A DNA stretch of 7,690 nt from Clostridiales bacterium (GTDB taxonomy: Bacteria; Bacillota; Clostridia; Christensenellales; Borkfalkiaceae), in NCBI GenBank assembly GCA_003503945.1, contig DOCD01000160.1, positions 484 through 8,173 of the forward strand. Direction: 5' to 3'. Of this stretch, positions 1-5,685 are shown one piece after another. The number at the start of each line of letters is the position of its first letter. Position 1 is the stretch's first letter. The translations under genes and the position numbers were made by a program. The notes under the pieces are model-generated. The model worked only from the letters and a program-made list of their open reading frames with translations, was not told the DNA's origin and made no database searches.

Positions 1-105
1 ACCGTACACCGTTTCCGTAGGAAAAGCCACAGCGCAGCCTTTCAATATCAATTCCTTTGAAGTTTTAAGCGATTGTTCGTCAATCGGTAAAATGCGTGTT
101 TGCAT
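1..105 (-). CDS. L-threonylcarbamoyladenylate synthase (Sua5/TsaC/YwlC family), N-terminal part only
   Basis: Only the first 35 residues lie in the window; the gene continues past position 1. The start is the ATG at 105-103, three bases after the dnaB stop. The translation contains VAFPTETVYG at residues 26-35, the hallmark N-terminal motif of the Sua5/YrdC/TsaC fold, preceded by a short strand-helix segment typical of the family. Family knowledge: the cytoplasmic enzyme makes threonylcarbamoyl-AMP from threonine, bicarbonate and ATP, and TsaB/D/E then transfer the group to A37 of ANN-decoding tRNAs (t6A). Whether it is the short TsaC type or the longer Sua5 type cannot be told, because the C-terminus is missing. 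The nearest Shine-Dalgarno-like string (GAGGAA, 121-126) is about 15 bases from the ATG, so coupling to dnaB translation is likely. Confidence 0.9.
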   Translation of the reverse strand, partial: MQTRILPIDEQSLKTSKELILKGCAVAFPTETVYG

Positions 106-108
106 AAC

Positions 109-1560
109 TTAAAAAGGCATTTCCTCATCATCGGGCGGCGGCACAAGTTCTTCCACCGGCGTAGCGTCGCCCTGCGTATAGGCGTGTTCGGCTTCGGGCG
201 GCGGTTCAAGCCCGTCGTCCGGCTCGGGATTGACGAATTTTGTGAGTTCGCCTTTAAACCGAAGTTTAATTCTGTCAAGTCCGCCGTTTCTGTGTTTTGC
301 TATTATCAAGTCCGCCATTCCTTTGACGAGCTTTTTCTTTTCCATCTCCTCTTCGGAAGCGTTTACGTCGGGGCGGTTAATGAACATAACGATATCTGCG
401 TCCTGCTCTATCGCGCCCGACTCACGCAAGTCCGAAAGCTGCGGCTCGCCCGACTGAATACGCCTAAGCTGCGACAGCGCGATTACCGGCACGTCAAGCT
501 CCTTAGCCATAATTTTAAGCTCGCGTGTTATGCTTGCGACTTCCTGAACCCTGTTTTCCTCTCCGCCCTTTTTTCCGCTCGACATAAGCTGAATATAGTC
601 GATCATTACCAAATCGAGTCTGCCGTTGTTTTTTGATTTTATGCGGCGGCATTTGGATAGAATTTCCGCAGGCGTGACCCTTGACGAATCGTCTATGTTT
701 ATTCTGCTTTGCTTGAGTTTTTCACTCGCTTTAACAAGCTTTTTCCAGTCGTTGGGCGTAAGCTTACCCGAAAGCGCGCTTGCCATGCTCACGTTCGCCG
801 CGCCGCATAAAAGCCTTTGAATTATTTGAACTTCCGGCATTTCAAGCGAGAAAACCACGCAAACCGCGTCGCTGCCGAGCGCGGCGTGCTCCACGATATT
901 CATTGCAAGCGAAGTTTTTCCCATACCCGGGCGAGCGGCAAGGACAATGAGGTCGGACTTTTGCAAACCGTTCGTGAGCTTATCGAGCCTTGTAAAGCCT
1001 GTAGGAATACCGCGGTATGCGTCCTTATCCTTTGCAAGCTTTTCGAATTTATCCAAAACCGCGGCAATGCCGCTGCCCTCGCGTATATCCTTGACCGTCG
1101 ACGAATCGTTCACTCGCGAAACATTATAAATCCTTTCCTCGGCAAACTGCACGCTTTTTAACGAATCGTCGCTCGATTTCGAAAATTCCGCTATATCTCT
1201 TGCCGCACGTATCAGACTTCTGTTTATGCTGTCGCGTTTGACTATATCGAGGTAATATTTATAGTTTGCCGCCGACGGAGTAATCTGTGCAAGCTCGGAT
1301 ATATAAGAAATACCGCCCGACTTTTCGAGGTTACCGTCGCTGTCGAGCCTGTCGCAAAGCGTAACGATATCGACAGGCTTCCTTTCGGCGAATACGATTT
1401 TTATCGCGCCGAGAATAAACTGGTGCGACTCCTGATAAAAATCGTTTTTATCGAGCTGCTCCAGAACGTCGGCGAGTATCTCGTTATCTATGAGCATACA
1501 GCCCAGAAGCGCCTGTTCGGCGTCTAGATTGTTGGGCATTACGTTGGTTTTGTCTGACAT
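109..1560 (-). CDS. dnaB: Replicative DNA helicase DnaB (hexameric, RecA-fold SF4)
   Basis: This 483-residue protein is the ring helicase that unwinds DNA 5' to 3' on the lagging strand and contacts primase. Residues 8-105 form the DnaB N-terminal domain (NLDAEQALLG at 11-20), followed by a linker and the RecA-like ATPase from about 180. Visible motifs are Walker A ARPGMGKTS (209-217, K215), the catalytic Glu in FSLEM (E240), Walker B LVMIDYIQL (317-325, D321), DLRESG (377-382), which in Geobacillus DnaB contacts ssDNA, and AKHRNG (421-426), whose K and R match the arginine-finger pair. Two oddities: the loop between SQL and SDLRESG is about four residues shorter than in E. coli and B. subtilis, and a proline-rich acidic tail (445-483) ends in DDEEMPF. 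ATG start at 1560, six bases after the pepF stop, with only a weak ribosome binding site. B. subtilis calls this protein DnaC. Confidence 0.97.
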   Translation of the reverse strand: MSDKTNVMPNNLDAEQALLGCMLIDNEILADVLEQLDKNDFYQESHQFILGAIKIVFAERKPVDIVTLCDRLDSDGNLEKSGGISYISELAQITPSAANYKYYLDIVKRDSINRSLIRAARDIAEFSKSSDDSLKSVQFAEERIYNVSRVNDSSTVKDIREGSGIAAVLDKFEKLAKDKDAYRGIPTGFTRLDKLTNGLQKSDLIVLAARPGMGKTSLAMNIVEHAALGSDAVCVVFSLEMPEVQIIQRLLCGAANVSMASALSGKLTPNDWKKLVKASEKLKQSRINIDDSSRVTPAEILSKCRRIKSKNNGRLDLVMIDYIQLMSSGKKGGEENRVQEVASITRELKIMAKELDVPVIALSQLRRIQSGEPQLSDLRESGAIEQDADIVMFINRPDVNASEEEMEKKKLVKGMADLIIAKHRNGGLDRIKLRFKGELTKFVNPEPDDGLEPPPEAEHAYTQGDATPVEELVPPPDDEEMPF

Positions 1561-1566
1561 AGTACT

Positions 1567-3342
1567 TTATATTCCCATTAATTTTTCAAATTCGGTAAGT
1601 GTTTTATCAAATTCCTGCATTGCAAAGTCAAACGGTTGCTGTTTTGTCAAATCTACCCCCGCAAGTTTTAAAAGAGATACGGGGTCTGTAGACGAGCCGC
1701 CCGAGAGGAATTTGAAGTAATCCTTCACCGCACTATCGCCCTCGGTAAGTATGCGATTCGCTATATTGATTGCCGAAATAATTCCGGTAGAGTATTTGTA
1801 TACGTAGAAAGCCGTATAGAAATGAGGTATCCTCGTCCATTCGGTCGAAATGTTGTAATCGTGCTCGATTGCGTCGCCGTAATATTTTTTACCGATTTCG
1901 GCATAGAGATTGCAGAGATTTTCCTTCGTAAGCGGTTCGCTACGCTCTGCCATTGCGTGCGCTTCGTATTCGAACTCTGCGAACATTGTCTGTCTGTGCA
2001 GCGTGGCACGCATACTGTCGAGATAATAATTCAAAAGATATTTTTTAAGATTTTCGTCCTCTGCGTTTTTAAGCAGATATTTCAACAATAAAACTTCGTT
2101 CACCGTGCTTGCGACCTCGGCTACGAAAATCCTGTAATCGCTCTTAGAATAGGGCTGATTTGCCGCCGAAAACCACGTGTGAAGCGAATGTCCCATTTCG
2201 TGCGCAATCGTAAATACGTCGCTTATAGTCGGTTGATAATTGAGCAATACGAACGGGTGTACGCCGAAACAGCCCGTACTGTACGCTCCGCTCCGCTTGC
2301 ACTCGGTTTCGTGCACGTCAATCCACCTTTCGTCGTGTCCCTTTTTTAAAAGCTTCTGATACTCCTCACCCAGCGGCGCAAGCCCTTTGATTACCAAATC
2401 GTACGCTTCGTCGTAATCCATTTTGAACTCGACCCCGCCCACAAGCGGTGCATACATATCGTAAAAATACAGTTTATCGTAACCGAACAGCTTCTTTCTG
2501 TCCGCAACATATCTGTGCATAGAAGGCAGATTTGCGTCGACTGTCTTTAACAGATTGTCATAAACCGACTTATCGACGTCCTCGTTAAATAAAGCGCGTT
2601 CGAGACAGGACGAAAACTTATATGCCTTACTTAAAAATACGTCCTTTTTAACGTTCCCGTAATAAGTCGAAGTAATAGTATTGATAAGCGAGTTATATGC
2701 GGCGTAATACTTGTCGTACGCTTCCTTTCTCTTTTCTCTGTTCTCGGAATGAAGTATAATACTGTAAGTGCCGTGACTCAAAGTCGTTTTTTCGCCCTCG
2801 AACTCTATTTCGGGCAAAGGCAAATCGACGTTGTCAATCATACCAAAGGTTTCTCTGAAAGTTTCCAGCGTTTCTCCGGCGAGACTTATGAGCTTTTCCT
2901 CGTTTTCGGAAAGCACGTGCGGCTTATTTGCAATAAGCCTTTTTATCTGATAATCATAGGCGGCAAACCGCTTGTCCGATATCAGAGAATCAAGATATTT
3001 TTCGTCCATTTTTGCCATTTCGGGCTCGAAAAACGCAAGCTCTACAGAATATTTAGCCGACAGCGCAACAACCTTAGAGTAATATGCGCCATACTTCGAT
3101 ATCGAAGTATCCTCGTCGTGCTTCATATGCGCGTAGAGAATAAGCTTTTCAAAAGAAATGCAGAATTCGTCGTTTTGCTTAAAAAACATCAACAGCGTTT
3201 CACTGTCGCCGAGTTTTCCAGAGTATTTAGCAAAATCAAGCTTTTTTTCCGAATCGGCAAAGCCCTTTTCCCATTCCTCATCGGATGCAAAAATATCCTC
3301 GATTTTCCATTTGTAGCGTTCGTTTACTTCGTTTCTTTTCAC
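1567..3342 (-). CDS. pepF: Oligoendopeptidase F, M3 family zinc metallopeptidase
   Basis: A cytoplasmic zinc peptidase of 591 residues, close to the usual length of about 600 for PepF. Family knowledge: it cleaves short oligopeptides, mainly in peptide recycling. The zinc site is FTIAHEMGHSLHTWF, with HEMGH at 381-385 (H381, E382, H385) and the third ligand probably E409 in FVAEVASTVNE (406-416). The C-terminal IPHFYTAFYVYKYSTG (505-520) carries the His and Tyr residues that stabilise the transition state. The first 200 residues are the helical M3 N-terminal domain. There is no signal peptide. The start is a GTG at 3342-3340, backed by AGAGG eight bases upstream (3351-3355), which overlaps the stop of the preceding gene; the gap to UPF0210 is 12 bases. 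All catalytic residues appear intact. Confidence 0.95.
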   Translation of the reverse strand: MKRNEVNERYKWKIEDIFASDEEWEKGFADSEKKLDFAKYSGKLGDSETLLMFFKQNDEFCISFEKLILYAHMKHDEDTSISKYGAYYSKVVALSAKYSVELAFFEPEMAKMDEKYLDSLISDKRFAAYDYQIKRLIANKPHVLSENEEKLISLAGETLETFRETFGMIDNVDLPLPEIEFEGEKTTLSHGTYSIILHSENREKRKEAYDKYYAAYNSLINTITSTYYGNVKKDVFLSKAYKFSSCLERALFNEDVDKSVYDNLLKTVDANLPSMHRYVADRKKLFGYDKLYFYDMYAPLVGGVEFKMDYDEAYDLVIKGLAPLGEEYQKLLKKGHDERWIDVHETECKRSGAYSTGCFGVHPFVLLNYQPTISDVFTIAHEMGHSLHTWFSAANQPYSKSDYRIFVAEVASTVNEVLLLKYLLKNAEDENLKKYLLNYYLDSMRATLHRQTMFAEFEYEAHAMAERSEPLTKENLCNLYAEIGKKYYGDAIEHDYNISTEWTRIPHFYTAFYVYKYSTGIISAINIANRILTEGDSAVKDYFKFLSGGSSTDPVSLLKLAGVDLTKQQPFDFAMQEFDKTLTEFEKLMGI

Positions 3343-3350
3343 TTTGATTA

Positions 3351-3355
3351 CCTCT
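3351..3355 (-). promoter_or_regulatory. Ribosome binding site of pepF
   Basis: On the minus strand AGAGG stands eight bases before the GTG at 3342 and overlaps the TAA of the upstream gene (TAAGAGG). It supports the non-ATG start of pepF. Confidence 0.75.
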
Positions 3356-4710
3356 TAATTTTTATTTGAATGAATAGGCGCGGGGATAAGTCCGCCCCTT
3401 TTTATAAATTTTTCTGAAGATTCGTTATGTACCGGGATAATCGGCGCCCTGCCTAAAAGCCCGCCGAAATTTACGCTGTCGCCTACCTTTTTATCGGGCG
3501 CAGGGATAATGCGCACCGCAGTGGTCTTATTGTTTATCATACCTATCGCCGCTTCGTCCGCAATAATTGCGCTTATCGTAGCCGCTGTAGTATCCCCCGG
3601 CACGGCAATCATATCGAGCCCGACCGAGCAAACGGCCGTCATTGCTTCGAGCTTGTCAATGCAAAGGCTGCCGCGCTCCGCAGCCTCTATCATACCTATG
3701 TCCTCGGATACGGGTATGAATGCGCCGGAAAGCCCGCCCACGCGTGAGCTTGCCATAACCCCGCCTTTTTTTACCGCGTCGTTAAGCATTGCAAGACATG
3801 CAGTCGTACCGTGAGTACCTACGCTTTCAAGCCCCATTTCTTCAAGAATCTGAGCAACCGAATCACCTCTCGTGGGTGTGGGTGCAAGCGACAGATCGAC
3901 AATACCGAACTCCGCGTTAAGCCTTTTCGCCGCTTCTTTGGCAATAAGCTGACCCGCGCGCGTTATTTTGAACGCCGTACGTTTGATTGTTTCGGCAAGC
4001 TCGCTTAAATCGGCGTCGGGAATGCTTTCGATTGCATGCTGTACCACACCCGGCCCCGAAACCCCAACGTTAATTACCGTTCCGCTTTCACCAACGCCGT
4101 GGAAAGCGCCCGCCATAAACGGGTTATCTTCGACGGCGTTACAGAAAACAACGAGTTTTGCGCAACCGAAGCCGTCCTTGTCCGCGGTTATAGCTGCCGT
4201 CTTTTTTATGATTTCGCCCATAAGCTTTACGGCGTCCATATTTATTCCCGATTTCGATGAACCGATATTTACCGACGAGCAAAGCCTCTCGGTATCCGCA
4301 AGCACTTCGGGTATGCTTGAAATAAATTGCTTTTCATAGTCTGCCATACCCTTATGAACGAGTGCGGAATACCCGCCGAGGAAATCTATCCCCAACTCCT
4401 TCGCCGCGTTATCGAGCGCTTTACCTATGAGATATGACTTGTCCGCAAAAGGCGCGCAAATCAATGCGGCAGGCGTAACCGACACGCGCTTATTCACTAT
4501 GGGGATACCGTATTCGCGGGAAAGCTCGCCCGTGACCTTTACAATGTTTTCCGCCTTTTTACACACGGTATCGTAAACCTTTTGCGCGGTCTTTTCGGCT
4601 GTACCGCAAATGCACGGTAACAGGGAAATCCCCATAGTTACCGTCCTGATATCGAGATGCTCCTTCTCGACCATGTTGATAGTTTCCAAAACGTCGCCGT
4701 AATTAAACAT
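3355..4710 (-). CDS. UPF0210 / DUF711 family protein (often labelled 'PFL family')
   Basis: A 451-residue protein of unknown function, conserved in Firmicutes and some archaea and almost always paired with an ACT protein, as here. The N-terminus (LDIRTVTMGISLL, 19-31) and glycine-rich motifs are characteristic: GVGESGTVINVGVSGPGVV (205-223), PTPTRGDS (277-284), GTHGTTAC (298-305), SRVGGLSGAFIP (322-333) and NFGGLLGRAP (414-423). It is called PFL-like from fold resemblance to pyruvate formate-lyase, but I see no RVxGY-type glycyl-radical motif near the C-terminus, so radical chemistry is not supported. Start choice: the longest frame begins at a TTG at 4716 only one base from AAGGT, whereas the ATG at 4710 is seven bases from AAGG and gives the N-terminus expected for the family. 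It starts two bases after the ACT gene stop. Confidence 0.9.
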   Translation of the reverse strand: MFNYGDVLETINMVEKEHLDIRTVTMGISLLPCICGTAEKTAQKVYDTVCKKAENIVKVTGELSREYGIPIVNKRVSVTPAALICAPFADKSYLIGKALDNAAKELGIDFLGGYSALVHKGMADYEKQFISSIPEVLADTERLCSSVNIGSSKSGINMDAVKLMGEIIKKTAAITADKDGFGCAKLVVFCNAVEDNPFMAGAFHGVGESGTVINVGVSGPGVVQHAIESIPDADLSELAETIKRTAFKITRAGQLIAKEAAKRLNAEFGIVDLSLAPTPTRGDSVAQILEEMGLESVGTHGTTACLAMLNDAVKKGGVMASSRVGGLSGAFIPVSEDIGMIEAAERGSLCIDKLEAMTAVCSVGLDMIAVPGDTTAATISAIIADEAAIGMINNKTTAVRIIPAPDKKVGDSVNFGGLLGRAPIIPVHNESSEKFIKRGGLIPAPIHSNKN

Positions 4711-4712
4711 AC

Positions 4713-4982
4713 TCAAACCTTATGCATTGCGTTAAAAATCTCTTCATGCTGAACGTGCACCGACATACCTATCTTTTTACCCATTTCGGCACATTCGTCG
4801 GCAAGTTCCGAAAGCCCCGTGTCGGAACCGGATAAATCTACAAGCATTATCATTGCAAAATAATCCTGTAAAATAGTCTGACTGATATCGAGTATGTTTA
4901 CCCCTCTTTCAGCCAAAAAAGCGCTTATTTTAGCTATAATTCCCGTTTTATCTTTACCGACCACGGTCACAACCGCATGCAT
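4713..4982 (-). CDS. ACT domain protein, UPF0237 family
   Basis: A single free-standing ACT domain of 89 residues. It begins with AVVTVVGKDKTGIIAKIS (3-20), the beta1-alpha1 turn in which small ligands, usually amino acids, bind in ACT domains, and continues with NILDISQTILQDYFAMIMLVD (29-49). The sequence closely follows the Streptococcus pneumoniae protein known as SP0238 as I remember it. Family knowledge: the closest characterised relatives in fold are the ACT domains of GcvR-type regulators, but no ligand or function is established for UPF0237. It probably acts as a cytoplasmic dimer with, or as a sensor for, the UPF0210 protein encoded directly downstream (inferred from constant gene pairing). 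ATG start at 4982 with a perfect GGAGG eight bases upstream. The gap from the signal peptidase stop is 24 bases, the largest in the operon. Confidence 0.93.
   Translation of the reverse strand: MHAVVTVVGKDKTGIIAKISAFLAERGVNILDISQTILQDYFAMIMLVDLSGSDTGLSELADECAEMGKKIGMSVHVQHEEIFNAMHKV
4718..4721 (-). promoter_or_regulatory. Ribosome binding site deciding the UPF0210 start
   Basis: AAGG on the minus strand lies seven bases before the ATG at 4710 but one base from AAGGT to the TTG at 4716, so it favours the ATG. It sits inside the last codons of the ACT gene. Confidence 0.7.
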
Positions 4983-4990
4983 ACCTTTAT

Positions 4991-4995
4991 CCTCC
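4991..4995 (-). promoter_or_regulatory. Strong ribosome binding site of the ACT gene
   Basis: GGAGG on the minus strand, eight bases before the ATG at 4982, is the best Shine-Dalgarno in the operon. It lies in the 24-base spacer after the signal peptidase stop and suggests that the ACT gene is translated independently and efficiently. Confidence 0.85.
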
Positions 4996-5006
4996 GTAAA
5001 TATTTA

Positions 5007-5681
5007 TTAAGCTAGCCCGAACATTGCAGGCAAATCGAATTTGAAATATTTATGCATAGCCGTTATAAAGCTTTTATGCTTTAACGACCATTTCGTCGCC
5101 ACGCCGTAAATATTTTCAAGCGGGAAATTCGTCCCGCCGTTCGCGCGGCTGTCCTCGCTTACGTTTCTGTTGTCGCCCAACAGAAACACGCAGCCTTCTT
5201 CTACTAAAAATCCGTCGGGGCTGCCGAAATTGTTTTTCATAAGCGACGGCGTGTTGTTTTCCTGCGCGATATAGTCTTCATGAACCTGTGTAAAATCGCT
5301 CTGTCCCGAATATTTTATCCATAAGGTACCGCGGTAAAGCTTAATGTAATCGCCGCCGAACGCGATTGCCCTTTTTATTATAGTGGTACGTTTGCTTTTA
5401 TCCGCATTATCGTCCTTGAAAGCAATTACTATATCTCCGTAATCGGGCTTCGCCCCCTTTTTTACGTACAGATAATCGCCGCCGGGGGAAGTTTCGGTTT
5501 CTGCTCCGACGAAATTAGGCAACATTGAATCGCCCACGACGTAAATACCCGAAAAATTCAAGGAAAAAATTATTTCTAATACGAAAAACGCCGCAAGGAT
5601 TATAATCAATATATTTAATACGATATTAAGTTTTGATTTTTCCCGCCTGTCAAAAAGGCTTGAGCCAACTTCATTCATCAT
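5007..5681 (-). CDS. Type I signal peptidase (SipS/LepB family, S26)
   Basis: A 224-residue membrane protease that removes signal peptides from exported proteins on the outer face of the membrane. A short charged cytoplasmic N-terminus (DRREKSK, 11-17) is followed by one transmembrane segment at about 19-41, then the catalytic domain. Box B is GDSMLPN (50-56) with nucleophile S52; box C is YGDIVIAF (81-88); box D is IIKRAIAFGGD (101-111) with general base K103; box E is LLGDNRNVSEDSR (167-179). The Ser-Lys dyad is therefore intact. One membrane anchor is typical of Gram-positive enzymes. It starts with tandem ATG codons at 5681 and 5678, four bases after the upstream stop and without a recognisable Shine-Dalgarno, so translation is probably coupled. 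Its operon partners are not predicted exported proteins. Confidence 0.95.
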   Translation of the reverse strand: MMNEVGSSLFDRREKSKLNIVLNILIIILAAFFVLEIIFSLNFSGIYVVGDSMLPNFVGAETETSPGGDYLYVKKGAKPDYGDIVIAFKDDNADKSKRTTIIKRAIAFGGDYIKLYRGTLWIKYSGQSDFTQVHEDYIAQENNTPSLMKNNFGSPDGFLVEEGCVFLLGDNRNVSEDSRANGGTNFPLENIYGVATKWSLKHKSFITAMHKYFKFDLPAMFGLA

Positions 5682-5685
5682 CTAT

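Noticed and set aside
100..636. A 178-codon open frame on the plus strand opposite dnaB
   Set aside because: It is antisense to a clear DnaB with all motifs, has no ribosome binding site worth noting, and its translation is rich in Arg, Phe and His without any recognisable domain.
684..1170. ACGAATCGT occurring at 684, 1101 and 1161, looking like a binding-site repeat
   Set aside because: All three encode the same in-frame D-S peptide (as DDSS, NDSS and DDSL) in DnaB, so protein sequence and codon preference explain it.
1561..1640. Possible internal promoter before dnaB (TTGATA, TTGAAA, TATAAA strings)
   Set aside because: No -35/-10 pair with a 16 to 18 bp spacer could be built from them.
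2749..3369. A 206-codon open frame on the plus strand opposite pepF
   Set aside because: Shadow of the pepF N-terminal region; low-complexity Phe/Val/Arg-rich translation with no recognisable domain.
4983..5040. Possible internal promoter before the ACT gene
   Set aside because: The best pairing (TTGCCT with TAATAA or TTAATA) has poor -10 boxes, so it is not better than chance in AT-rich DNA.
5007..5681. Signal peptidase as an inactive or unusual variant because of GDSMLPN in place of the more common SMxPT
   Set aside because: Nucleophile S52, general base K103 and the box E residues are all present, so this is within normal family variation.
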